Of a stretch of DNA of 13,606 nucleotides, positions 5,721 through 13,606 are shown piece by piece. A model generated the notes under the pieces. The model was not told the origin of the DNA. It was given only the letters and a program-made list of their open reading frames with translations, and ran no database searches. The DNA comes from Acidobacteriaceae bacterium (GTDB lineage: Bacteria; Acidobacteriota; Terriglobia; Terriglobales; Acidobacteriaceae), in the NCBI GenBank assembly GCA_003152795.1, contig PMBA01000220.1, forward strand, positions 3,177 through 16,782, read 5' to 3'. Position 1 is the stretch's first letter, and each line of letters opens with the position of its first letter. The position numbers and the translations under genes were made by a program.

Positions 5721-8700
5721 ATGAGGCGTCCAATTTTGGCAGTCCGCGTTGCACTGCTTATCGTCAGCATCATTGCATCGACCGCGTTGGTCCAGGCGCA
5801 GTATCGCGGTTCCATCCAGGGCGTGGTGACCGATCCCACGGGCGCCGTGGTGGCTGGCGCTACCATCACCTTGAGCGACAAAGAGACCAACCGCACCTTG
5901 ACCGCTACCAGCGACGGCGCTGGAATTTACAACATTGGCGCTCTTCCTCCCAGCCACTATTCGGTGACCATCGAGAAGGCGGGCTTCAAGAAAAAGGTGC
6001 TCGACGATTTGGTGCTCAATGCGGAGCAGGCGAACGCGGTGGACATCGTGCTCGAGATTGGCCAGGCCAGTGAGACCGTGACGGTCAATGGCAACGCCGC
6101 GCCGCTGATCGACACCGAGACGGCCCAGGTCAGTGGGACCGTGGACGCGAAGCAGATCCAGGCGCTGCCGTCGTTCGGCCGCGACATCTTGCAACTCGCG
6201 CAACTTGCTCCCGGAGTTTTTGGCGATGGCGCGCAGTCGTCGGGCGGTGGCACAAACACGCTGCCGGGCGGCAACATCGGCGGAACTGGCAACAGCTCTG
6301 GCATATTCCAGACTGAGAACGGTACCCAGATCAGCGCGAATGGCGGACGCCAAGCGCAAAATAACGTGACCCTCGATGGAGTAGGGATTACCAGCGTGTC
6401 CTGGGGAGGCGCGGCCATCGTCACGCCCAATGAGGATTCCGTCAAGGAAGTCAAAGTCGTCGCCAATAGTTACGACGCCGAGAGTGGACGCTTCGGCGGC
6501 GCGCAGATCCAGGTGATCTCTCAGAACGGCACGAATCAATATCACGGCAGCGCGTTCTTCAAGGCCGACCGGCCGGGGCTGAACGCCTTCCAGCATTGGG
6601 GGAGCGGGCCCGCTGGCGTTTCGGAAACGCCGCAAAGGGACCAACAGCGATTCAACCAGTTTGGTGGCAGCTTGGGCGGCGCGATTTGGAAGAACAAGCT
6701 GTTCGGCTTTTTCTCTTATGAAACGATTCGAAATCACTCCACGATCACGAGCCAGCAGTGGTTCGAAACCCCGCAACTCCTCGCCCTGGCGCCTGCAGGC
6801 AGCATTGCCGCGCAATACGCCGCCTACCCTGGCGAATCCCCGAAGATCAGCGGCGTGGTGGACCAGACTTGCGGCTCGATTGGGTTGATCCAAGGCACCA
6901 ACTGCAATCAGATCATTGGCCAGGGCTTGGACATCGGCCGGCCGCTCAATCCCAGTCTATTTCCCCTGGGGACGCAAGATCCCAGCTTTGTCAGCAATTT
7001 CACTCCCGGTTTGGGCGGCGACGGTACCGGCAGCTCCAGCAATCTTGACGGCATCGCAGACATCATGGACGCCAACACCACCGGCCCGTCCAACTCCACG
7101 AACGCGCAATATAACGGGCGGTTGGACTTCAACGTAACCAGCAAAGATCTGATTGCCTACAATATCTACTATGTGCCGGTGAGCACTGCTTCTTACAATG
7201 GTTTTCGCGTGGCAAACTTGTTCAACCATAACGCCATCAACCAAGCCCAGACCGCCCTTTGGGATCATACGTTCTCTCCGAGTCTGCTGAATGAAGTGCG
7301 GGTCAATGCGGCTGGCTGGAAGTGGAATGAATTGGCAGACAATCCGCAAATTCCGTTGGGTTTGCCGCAAACTGCCTTCATCGGAGCCCAGAACGCCGGC
7401 AATCAGATTGGCAACGTCTGTCCGGGCTGTAATGCCCTGGGTGGACCTGCCGGCAGCATCTTTGACCAGTGGACGATCAACTTCAAAGATGTCGCGACCA
7501 AGGTGCATCACAGCCACACCATAAAGTTTGGCGGCGAAGTCACCAAGCTCAAGTTCGTGCAGGACGCGCCCTGGTCGGCTCGGCCTTCATACGGCTTCGA
7601 TAACTATTGGGACTTCCTCAACGACGCGCCGGTCTATGAAAACGGGACCTTCAACCCGCTGAATGGCATCCCAACCGACGTTCGAAAGGACTCACGCTCT
7701 ACGCTCCTCGGCTTTTTCGTACAGGATGACTGGAAAGTCCGGCCCAACCTGACCGTCAACTTGGGAATGCGCTGGGAATACTACGGGCCGATCTCGTTCC
7801 TCCACGACCAACTCAGCAGCGTGGTTCTCGGTTCCGGCACCGATGTGTTGACCGGTATGTCCATGAGACTGGGGGGCAATCTCTACCAGGCTGACAAGAA
7901 GGACTTTGGCCCGAGCCTTGGATTTGCATGGAGCCCGTACAAATTTAACCAGCGGATGGTATGGAGAGGAGGATTCGGAATCGGCTACACCGGCGAAGAA
8001 GAGGCCATCACCCTTAACGGATGGCCCAACATACCCTTCACCGACGGTGGCGCCACCTTTACCGGATCGACCGCTTCGAACATCGTCTATGCGATTCCAA
8101 GCAATCCCCATCAGTTCTCGCCCTATCCCTCCAACCCCAATGCAATTGAAACCTTTGGCACCAACAACCTGCCCCTGACGGGAGCGCCGGTGAGCGTAAC
8201 CGCTTTCCCGGAGCACTTTGCAACACCCTATACCTATCGCTATTCGCTCGAGATGCAATATGACCTCGGCCATGACTGGCTCGCCACGGTCGGGTACCAA
8301 GGCAGCGCCTCCCACCATTTGACCCTGCAGAACAACTTGAATCTGATCTACGGAGCGCAGGGCATTGCCTTGAATCCGATTGTCAATAACGTTGACAATT
8401 ATTCCCAGATTGGCAATGCAAACTCCAATGCACTGCTGGCCGATATCAAGCATCGGTTTTCGCACTCGTTCGATATCGACATGAGCTATCGCTGGGCCAA
8501 GAGCATGGACGACGGTTCACAGCCTTACGCGGTAGCCAACAATCAGTGGTATCCCAAATCCGCTTGGGGCCCATCTGACTTCAACGTTACCCAGGCGTTA
8601 AAGATCTGGGGCGTGTATTCGCCCACGATCTTCCATGGCAGCAATGGCTGGCTGGAAAAAGTGGCGGGAGGATGGTCATTGAGTGGAATCATGAATGCCC

Positions 8701-9245
8701 ATACCGGCTTTCCCTGGTCGCCCGTCGTCTACGCCAATACTTGTGACCTCATCTACAACAGTGGCGCTTGTCAGAACGGAAGCACGACACAACTGCTGCC
8801 TGGCCAATACCTGGGCGGCGCGGGCACAGAATACAACAACAGTAGATTCCTGTCGGCCGGCGGAAACTTTCCGAATGGTGGGCTTGCTTACTTCACCGTT
8901 CCTACGTTTACAGCCTGCGGACTGGCTTTTCCCGCCGTCTGCCCCGGAGCGCCACCCGCACCCGGAGTTGGACGTAACTCCCAACGTGGACCGGGATATT
9001 TCGATATCGATGCCACGCTCAGCAAATCGTTTGGCCTGCCGAAGATGCGGGTGCTGGGCGAGGGCGCGAAATTTGAATTCCGAGCCAACTTCTATAACCT
9101 TTTCAACCGTCTGAATTTGACCGGCGTTAACAACACCGTCGCTAACTGGAACGGCGCCGCGTATGTAAACAACCCGCAGTTCGGCGAATCGCAGGGCGCT
9201 CTCGGCTCACGCACTATCGAACTGCAGGCACGATTTAACTTCTAG
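5721..9245 (+). CDS. TonB-dependent outer-membrane receptor with carboxypeptidase-regulatory-like domain (Oar type)
   Basis: This 1,174-residue outer-membrane beta-barrel probably imports oligosaccharides using TonB energy. The ATG at 5721 follows a strong Shine-Dalgarno sequence and starts a clean Sec signal peptide (MRRPILAVRVALLIVSIIAS, then TALVQA before QYRG). Residues 30-112 form the carboxypeptidase-regulatory-like beta-sandwich (GVVTDPTGAVVAGATITL). The plug domain spans about 120-275 (ALPSFGRDILQLAQLAPGV; NNVTLDG; VKEVKVVANSYDAESGRFGG) and contains a Gly-rich loop at 168-190. The barrel fills the rest and ends QARFNF, with the C-terminal Phe typical of BAM-assembled proteins. I see no obvious TonB box after the signal peptide. 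The architecture is the expanded acidobacterial kind and no SusD partner is encoded nearby. An operator-like palindrome precedes the gene and an intrinsic terminator follows it, so it is probably transcribed alone under the local LacI. The family is secure; the ligand is inferred from the neighbours. Confidence 0.95.
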   Translation: MRRPILAVRVALLIVSIIASTALVQAQYRGSIQGVVTDPTGAVVAGATITLSDKETNRTLTATSDGAGIYNIGALPPSHYSVTIEKAGFKKKVLDDLVLNAEQANAVDIVLEIGQASETVTVNGNAAPLIDTETAQVSGTVDAKQIQALPSFGRDILQLAQLAPGVFGDGAQSSGGGTNTLPGGNIGGTGNSSGIFQTENGTQISANGGRQAQNNVTLDGVGITSVSWGGAAIVTPNEDSVKEVKVVANSYDAESGRFGGAQIQVISQNGTNQYHGSAFFKADRPGLNAFQHWGSGPAGVSETPQRDQQRFNQFGGSLGGAIWKNKLFGFFSYETIRNHSTITSQQWFETPQLLALAPAGSIAAQYAAYPGESPKISGVVDQTCGSIGLIQGTNCNQIIGQGLDIGRPLNPSLFPLGTQDPSFVSNFTPGLGGDGTGSSSNLDGIADIMDANTTGPSNSTNAQYNGRLDFNVTSKDLIAYNIYYVPVSTASYNGFRVANLFNHNAINQAQTALWDHTFSPSLLNEVRVNAAGWKWNELADNPQIPLGLPQTAFIGAQNAGNQIGNVCPGCNALGGPAGSIFDQWTINFKDVATKVHHSHTIKFGGEVTKLKFVQDAPWSARPSYGFDNYWDFLNDAPVYENGTFNPLNGIPTDVRKDSRSTLLGFFVQDDWKVRPNLTVNLGMRWEYYGPISFLHDQLSSVVLGSGTDVLTGMSMRLGGNLYQADKKDFGPSLGFAWSPYKFNQRMVWRGGFGIGYTGEEEAITLNGWPNIPFTDGGATFTGSTASNIVYAIPSNPHQFSPYPSNPNAIETFGTNNLPLTGAPVSVTAFPEHFATPYTYRYSLEMQYDLGHDWLATVGYQGSASHHLTLQNNLNLIYGAQGIALNPIVNNVDNYSQIGNANSNALLADIKHRFSHSFDIDMSYRWAKSMDDGSQPYAVANNQWYPKSAWGPSDFNVTQALKIWGVYSPTIFHGSNGWLEKVAGGWSLSGIMNAHTGFPWSPVVYANTCDLIYNSGACQNGSTTQLLPGQYLGGAGTEYNNSRFLSAGGNFPNGGLAYFTVPTFTACGLAFPAVCPGAPPAPGVGRNSQRGPGYFDIDATLSKSFGLPKMRVLGEGAKFEFRANFYNLFNRLNLTGVNNTVANWNGAAYVNNPQFGESQGALGSRTIELQARFNF

Positions 9246-9259
9246 CAGTTTGCTCCTAG

Positions 9260-9293
9260 GGCGCACCCGATGTTTGGGTGCGCCGTTTTTTTT
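9260..9293 (+). terminator. Rho-independent terminator of the receptor gene
   Basis: GGCGCACCC (9260-9268) pairs perfectly with GGGTGCGCC (9276-9284) around the 7-nt loop GATGTTT. After one G, eight T's follow (9286-9293). It begins 15 nt after the receptor stop. It separates the receptor transcript from the TPR gene and implies the latter has its own promoter or depends on read-through. Confidence 0.93.
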
Positions 9294-9311
9294 GCGAAGC
9301 AACGCTGAACC

Positions 9312-10511
9312 TTGCCGCATCGCCCCTTAGTTCCAGTCCTCCTTCGCAGTAGCATCTTGCTTTACACTGGGTTCGTGCAGACGGTTGCCGGTTTTGTTTT
9401 GTTGCTCGCCCTGAACGTGTTTCCCAGCCCCTTCCTTCCCGCTCAGGCTATGCCCACATCCTCCGCCGGCTTTTCCACCTTGGCTGCAAAAGCGAATGCC
9501 GCCCGCGACGCCGAGCGATTGGACGAAGCGCTCCCTCTCTACCGCAAAGCGCTGGCGCTGCGTCCCGGCTGGGCGGAGGGGTGGTGGTCTCTCGGTACCA
9601 TTGAATTCGACCAGAACGCTTATGCGGAGGCTGTGCGCGCCTTCCAGAAGGTGACGGTGCTCTCTCCCAGGAACGGAACCGCCTATGTGATGCTGGGGCT
9701 GTCTGAATTCGAACTCGGGCGCGATGAGCTTGCGCTCCAGCACCTCCAAAAAGGATCGGACATAGGCCTCGACAAAGACGTTGGACTGCGGCACGCCGTG
9801 CTCTATCACGAGGGAGTGCTGTTGCAGCGGAAAGGCAAGTTCGAGGCCGCGCAGCAGATGCTCGAGCAGTTGTGCCTGCAAGGTGTTCAGAACGACGAGA
9901 TTGCAAACGCCCTAGGAATGACGTTGTTGCGTTCGGACGCAAAACGCCCGCCGGCCCAAGGGACAGCGGACGCGGCTGTCGTAGTCTCCATTGGCCGCGC
10001 GGAGTGTCTGGCTGGCCAAAAGAAGTACGACGAAGCGAGGCCGGGCTTTGAACAGGTCGTGCAGGAAAACCCGAACTATCCCAACATCCATTACGCCTTT
10101 GGACTCTTTCTACTGGAAGCTAGCGACGTGGCCGGCGGCGTGGAACAACTCAAAAAGGAGATCGCGAACCATCCGGGCCACGTCTTCGCGCGCCTGCAAA
10201 TTGCGTCGGCTGAGTACAAGGTGGATTCTGCGGCGGGCGTTCCCTTTGCGCAAGAAGCGGTGAAACTGGACCCTCGCATGCCACTGGGGCATTATCTTCT
10301 TGGATTGCTGCTGCTCGACGTGGATCAACCTGAAAAGGCGATTTCGGAATTGGAAGTCGCGGAGAAAATCTTCCATCAAGATCCAAAAGTCTATTTTGCG
10401 TTGGGATCTGCGTACTCTCGTGTTGGGCGGAAACAAGACGCGGCGAGAGCCCGCGCCAGTTTTGAGCGCTTGAGCAAACAGGGGAGGGAATCGAAGCCCG
10501 GAGAGCAGTAG
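9312..10511 (+). CDS. Secreted tetratricopeptide-repeat (TPR) protein
   Basis: TPR proteins are scaffolds for protein-protein contacts; no enzymatic domain is visible here. From the TTG at 9312 the product has 399 residues with a signal-peptide-like start (hydrophobic GFVLLLALNVF, then PAQA). A GTG at 9375 would give 378 residues and leave more room for a promoter after the terminator at 9293, but its signal peptide would lack basic residues, so the start is unresolved; neither codon has a Shine-Dalgarno sequence. Counted from the GTG, TPR-like helical pairs occur at about 34-66 (LDEALPLYRKALALRP), 68-101 (YAEAVRAFQKVTVLSP), 102-135, 141-170, 205-235 (YDEARPGFEQVVQENP), 236-268, 303-335 and 337-370. 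The gene converges on the FG-GAP/ASPIC-UnbV gene with 3 bp between stops. TPR and CRTAC1-type proteins often neighbour each other in Acidobacteriota (from memory), which suggests a shared periplasmic or surface role. Confidence 0.88.
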   Translation: MPHRPLVPVLLRSSILLYTGFVQTVAGFVLLLALNVFPSPFLPAQAMPTSSAGFSTLAAKANAARDAERLDEALPLYRKALALRPGWAEGWWSLGTIEFDQNAYAEAVRAFQKVTVLSPRNGTAYVMLGLSEFELGRDELALQHLQKGSDIGLDKDVGLRHAVLYHEGVLLQRKGKFEAAQQMLEQLCLQGVQNDEIANALGMTLLRSDAKRPPAQGTADAAVVVSIGRAECLAGQKKYDEARPGFEQVVQENPNYPNIHYAFGLFLLEASDVAGGVEQLKKEIANHPGHVFARLQIASAEYKVDSAAGVPFAQEAVKLDPRMPLGHYLLGLLLLDVDQPEKAISELEVAEKIFHQDPKVYFALGSAYSRVGRKQDAARARASFERLSKQGRESKPGEQ

Positions 10512-10514
10512 CCG

Positions 10515-12215
10515 TTACTTGGAGGACTCTTCCACCGTCAGCACACGATCCACAGCCACGTCGTGAAGTGTCTGTTTGATGCCGCTGGGCCACCGGACTT
10601 CCATATCCTTGATGAGATGGCTCGCACCCAGGCCGAAATGAACCCGGCTGTCGCTCGATGAAGCATATCCAACCGAAGTCGTCACCTCGTTCCATTGTGA
10701 GCGTCCATCCTCAGTCGTGATGTGAATCTGGGCGCCAATTCCCATGCGGTTGCTCTTTGTGCCCACGAGTTTCAAGAGAATCCAGTGGTTGTTGCTCTCG
10801 GTGATGTTGTGGAGAAGCTTGACCTGCCCGCCAAGCACAGTGACCACCATGTCGATGCGTCCATCATTATCGAAGTCTCCAAAGGCCACGCCGCGGTGAG
10901 CCGCCTCGATCTGAAAATCTGGTCCGGCCGTGGAACTGACGTCCTGAAACTTGCCGTTGCCGAGGTTTCGGAAGATGGAATTCGGTTCCGGGTAGTGTCG
11001 CGCCGGGATGAGTTCGCTGATGTTGTCCATCACGTTGGCCCGGGCGACAAACAGGTCCTTCCAGCCATCGTTGTCGAAGTCGAACATGCCGTTGCCCCAC
11101 CCCGACATCCCTGACGTTGTTTGCAGTCCGCTGGCAACCGTCCGGTCATCAAAATCGCCGTGTTTGCTGTTGATCAACAAAGGAAAACTCTCGTGTTCTA
11201 CTGCTGTGTACCAGATATCAGGAAAGCCATTGTTGTTGACATCGCGGAAGTCTGAACCCATGCCGGAAAGCGTCGATCCATCCGGCGCATAGGCCACTCC
11301 AGTCTGGACTCCAACTTCCTCGAATCGCTTCCCGCCAAGGTTGTGAAACAGAAACGCGGGGGTGGTGTCGTTCGCCACGAACGCATCCAGGAAGCCGTCC
11401 CCGTCGTAATCGGCAAATGAAACGCTCATCCCCTTGCCCATGTGCGCCGCGATTCCTGTTTCCTGCGAAACGTCGGTAAAGGTTCCGTCCCCATTATTCC
11501 TGTACAAAGTACTGTGAAGGGAGGCATAGAGTTTCGGATGGCAGTAAGCGCGCACGCCACTCTTGAGTGAGCAATACGGGTCCTTATCAACTTCCCACTG
11601 GCAATAATTGACCACGAATAGATCGAGTAACCCATCATTGTTGTAGTCGAACCAACCGGCAGCAGTTGACCACATCTTCTTTCCGTCCATCTTGGCCCCG
11701 CTCAGGCCTGCTTTCTCTGTCACGTCTGTGAAAGTGCCATCGCCGTTGTTGTGGAATAACTGATTGCCGGTGACGTTGGCAAGAAATATATCCGGGCGTC
11801 CGTCGTTGTCGTAGTCACCCACCGCAACGCCCATCCCGTAGCCTGCTCCGGCTAAACCGGCTTTCTCGGTGACGTCGGTGAAAGTGCCATCATGATTGTT
11901 GTGAAACAGACGGTTCCAGTAGACGGGCGACTCCTTCTTAAGCGAAGGAATTGCGGCGCCGTTGACCAGATAAATGTCGAGGTAGCCATCGCCGTCGTAG
12001 TCCAGCAGCGCTACCCCGGCGAGCATGGTTTCGATCTGGTTCTTTTTCGGGGTAGGTGAATTCTGCGCGATGAAATGTAGACCGGATCGGGCAGCAATGT
12101 CCTCGAACCTGATCGGGGAAGGAGCAGAAGCAGTGGCCGAAATAGCGGGATTCGAAACCTGGGCAAGCAACAGGTTGGTGGCGAAAATGAAGGTCGAGAT
12201 TCGCATCATGCTCAT
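10515..12215 (-). CDS. Secreted CRTAC1-family protein: FG-GAP/VCBS propeller with ASPIC/UnbV domain
   Basis: This 566-residue extracytoplasmic protein of unknown biochemical role belongs to the bacterial CRTAC1-like family. A short signal peptide covers about residues 1-27 (MMRISTFIFATNLLLAQ, then ISATA). A beta-propeller follows, with seven calcium-binding-type loops: DYDGDGYLD (72-80), DYDNDGRPD (134-142), DYNNDGLLD (190-198), DYDGDGFLD (269-277), DVNNNGFPD (325-333), DFDNDGWKD (379-387) and DFDNDGRID (447-455). Three Cys (205, 215, 225) lie in one inter-blade insert. The ASPIC/UnbV domain is at about 489-556 (GIGAQIHI; SVGYASSSDSRVHFGLG; VRWPSG). Its ATG lies 12 bp after the stop of the GH144-like gene, so the two are likely cotranscribed; MSM-M offers several possible starts. 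Such propellers bind proteins or glycans at the cell surface, so a substrate-binding or scaffold role here is plausible but unproven. Confidence 0.92.
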   Translation of the reverse strand: MSMMRISTFIFATNLLLAQVSNPAISATASAPSPIRFEDIAARSGLHFIAQNSPTPKKNQIETMLAGVALLDYDGDGYLDIYLVNGAAIPSLKKESPVYWNRLFHNNHDGTFTDVTEKAGLAGAGYGMGVAVGDYDNDGRPDIFLANVTGNQLFHNNGDGTFTDVTEKAGLSGAKMDGKKMWSTAAGWFDYNNDGLLDLFVVNYCQWEVDKDPYCSLKSGVRAYCHPKLYASLHSTLYRNNGDGTFTDVSQETGIAAHMGKGMSVSFADYDGDGFLDAFVANDTTPAFLFHNLGGKRFEEVGVQTGVAYAPDGSTLSGMGSDFRDVNNNGFPDIWYTAVEHESFPLLINSKHGDFDDRTVASGLQTTSGMSGWGNGMFDFDNDGWKDLFVARANVMDNISELIPARHYPEPNSIFRNLGNGKFQDVSSTAGPDFQIEAAHRGVAFGDFDNDGRIDMVVTVLGGQVKLLHNITESNNHWILLKLVGTKSNRMGIGAQIHITTEDGRSQWNEVTTSVGYASSSDSRVHFGLGASHLIKDMEVRWPSGIKQTLHDVAVDRVLTVEESSK

Positions 12216-12227
12216 GCCGGCTCGATG

Positions 12228-13556
12228 CTATGCGTGCACCTTGGCGGCTTCAAACCCTGCCTTCTCCATCGCCTGCTGCATTTCCTTGTTCTTCATAAAG
12301 ACGTTCCACACAAATCCAGTCCTCGCATTTTCCGCCATCACCATGGTGATACCCACGTCGATTCCGATCACATCCGGGTTGTACCAGCCAATCAACGGGT
12401 TGAACGCGTCGACAAATCCATATCGCCCCCATGTTTTCGGATAACATTCGCGGATCGTCCGGAGCACCTGCATGCAATCTTCCTGAAGGAAGGGCAACGA
12501 ACCGCCAGCGGCGCAGGGAACGATACTGCCGTCCAGTCGCCCGATGCGCGGAGGACCACCCCAAGCCTGATACCCTGCGGCCGAATCCGAGGAAGTGATT
12601 CCCCACAGATGCGCGCTGTAATCGGGAAATTCGTCATGCAGCGAAACACAAAATCGCTTGTGCGCCTGGGTTGCCGTTACCGAGTTCATGAAGTAGTCGG
12701 CGTAACCATCGCGCTTGTGGCGGAAATCAAACCAGGCTTGCGAATACTGATGCGTAAACAGCGGATCATGCCCGGAAATGTACTCGAATTCCTGAAACTT
12801 CACGGTAGGCCGCTTCCATGCCCTCCAGGTTTCACTGGAAACAGAATGCGTCGGCGAACCGAGGGCAAGCAGGTAGAGCATCATGAGTTCGCAATAATGC
12901 TCCCAGCGCGAGCGCAAGAAACCGCTGCCCGGGTTCCATCCCATGGAAAACGTTGCGCCGCTATTGAGCATCCACGGCCAATCTACGCGCTCGTAGATTG
13001 CGGTCGCGAGATCCTGGATCTCGGCATCCTTGAAATGTTGGCGAACGGTTAGCACGCCACAAAGCAGAAGCGAGGTGTCGATCGAGGAAAGTTCACAGTT
13101 CCATACCCGCGCTCCAGTTTCCATATCGATGAAGTGGTAGAAGAAGCCGTGTTCGTGCGGCAATTGGCGCTTTAGAAAACGGAGCGTCTGCCGCACGCGC
13201 TCCCGGATCGCTGCCGGCTTATCGTAACCGCGGGATTCGCCAATGCACAGGCCGGTAAGTCCAAAGCCGGTTGCCGCAATGCTGGCAATTCGCCGGTGCT
13301 CGTCGCCGTTGAGTCGTGCGCGATCCCTGACTTGGCCGGTCGCGCTGCTGGCTTCATTCCAGAAGAAGTCGAACGCGGCGCGCTCGATTTCGTCCAGAAG
13401 TTGGTCGTCAGATCCGCGATAAGGATTTCTCTTCGGCTCGTCAAAGGCCTTCTGCTCCGTTGGCCCAGCCACGGAGATAAGACCGGTCAGGGTGACCAGT
13501 CCCAACCCAGTCGTTTTCAGCATCTCGCGTCGCGTAACCGGAGGGCGATGGGCCAT
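12228..13556 (-). CDS. Tat-exported glucoamylase-family hydrolase (PF10091, GH144-like)
   Basis: The 442-residue product resembles the 'glycoamylase-like' PF10091 family, an (alpha/alpha)6 barrel group that includes GH144 endo-beta-1,2-glucanases. The ATG at 13556 gives MAHRPPVTRREMLKTTGLGL, a classic twin-arginine motif (TRREMLK, residues 8-14) and hydrophobic core, so folded export by Tat is expected. The ATG at 13583 would merely add nine residues. Family signatures include FDFFWNEAS (62-70), ELSSIDTSLLLCGVL (155-169), FSMGWNP (203-209), YCELMMLYLLALGSPTH (221-237) and WGITSSDSAAGYQAWGGPP (318-336). E155, D160 and E223 are conserved-looking acids, but I cannot assign catalytic roles. The gene is first of a two-gene unit with the CRTAC1-like gene. 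The family is confident; activity on beta-1,2-glucan, rather than another beta-glucan, is a guess from relatives. Confidence 0.88.
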   Translation of the reverse strand: MAHRPPVTRREMLKTTGLGLVTLTGLISVAGPTEQKAFDEPKRNPYRGSDDQLLDEIERAAFDFFWNEASSATGQVRDRARLNGDEHRRIASIAATGFGLTGLCIGESRGYDKPAAIRERVRQTLRFLKRQLPHEHGFFYHFIDMETGARVWNCELSSIDTSLLLCGVLTVRQHFKDAEIQDLATAIYERVDWPWMLNSGATFSMGWNPGSGFLRSRWEHYCELMMLYLLALGSPTHSVSSETWRAWKRPTVKFQEFEYISGHDPLFTHQYSQAWFDFRHKRDGYADYFMNSVTATQAHKRFCVSLHDEFPDYSAHLWGITSSDSAAGYQAWGGPPRIGRLDGSIVPCAAGGSLPFLQEDCMQVLRTIRECYPKTWGRYGFVDAFNPLIGWYNPDVIGIDVGITMVMAENARTGFVWNVFMKNKEMQQAMEKAGFEAAKVHA

Positions 13557-13606
13557 TACTGGGCCAGTGTACCAGCCCCACATGAGATGAGGACTTGCAT
13601 CATTAT

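Noticed and set aside
5667-6893. 408-codon open frame on the minus strand inside the receptor gene
   Set aside because: It lies wholly antisense to the well-supported plug and early barrel region, has no recognisable domain, and is composition-driven (rich in Arg, Ala, Val, His), as expected for a shadow frame in GC-rich DNA.
7692-8465. 257-codon minus-strand frame within the receptor barrel
   Set aside because: Antisense to the receptor, with no ribosome-binding site or recognisable family features.
9312-9380. Promoter for the TPR gene between the terminator and its start
   Set aside because: TACACT at 9363-9368 resembles a -10 element, but no -35 hexamer sits at acceptable spacing.
12225-13052. 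275-codon plus-strand frame antisense to the GH144-like gene
   Set aside because: The minus-strand product has clear family motifs and a Tat signal; the plus frame is low-complexity and His/Arg-rich.
13556-13583. ACTGG/CCAGT inverted repeat upstream of the GH144-like start, considered as an operator
   Set aside because: Arms are only 5 bp and the sequence is unrelated to the ACTAAATCGC sites; in this GC-rich context it is not convincing.

Overview
The window most likely comes from an Acidobacteriota (Terriglobia-type) soil bacterium. The evidence is a roughly 1,170-residue TonB-dependent receptor with an N-terminal carboxypeptidase-regulatory-like domain, a CRTAC1-type FG-GAP/ASPIC-UnbV protein beside a TPR protein, a Tat-exported glucoamylase-family hydrolase, and LacI-controlled glycosidases. 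This assignment is inferred from gene content; no rRNA or other phylogenetic marker is present.

Layout. On the minus strand, reading from about 4232 down to 1, lies an apparent operon: a secreted BglX-type GH3 beta-glucosidase, then 9 bp later a secreted GH39 beta-xylosidase-like enzyme, then 45 bp later the first 85 codons of a secreted protein I cannot assign, cut by the window edge. A LacI-family regulator is divergent from this operon (about 4401-5492, +). It is followed by a 228-bp leader region and a large outer-membrane TonB-dependent receptor (5721-9245, +) that ends at a textbook intrinsic terminator (9260-9293). A secreted TPR protein (9312-10511, +) converges, with only 3 bp between stops, on a minus-strand pair: a glucoamylase-family (PF10091/GH144-like) hydrolase (12228-13556) and an FG-GAP/ASPIC-UnbV protein (10515-12215). 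There are no RNA genes, insertion sequences or CRISPR arrays, and no gene-free stretch over 300 bp.

How it fits together. This looks like a polysaccharide-use locus: periplasmic or outer-surface glycosidases (GH3, GH39, GH144-like), an outer-membrane transporter for the oligosaccharides, two accessory secreted repeat proteins, and a sugar-sensing LacI repressor. The best non-coding signal is a 10-mer (ACTAAATCGC) found in two places: inside a 16-bp CG-centred palindrome in the lacI/GH3 divergent region (4269-4284), and inside a 29-bp palindrome ahead of the receptor (5615-5643). These are good candidate operators for the encoded LacI protein, tying the GH operon and the receptor into one regulon. 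A 14-codon ORF with a near-perfect Shine-Dalgarno sequence ends inside the second palindrome and may be a leader peptide. The substrate cannot be fixed from sequence; beta-glucan (including beta-1,2-glucan) and xylan or mixed hemicellulose are all compatible.
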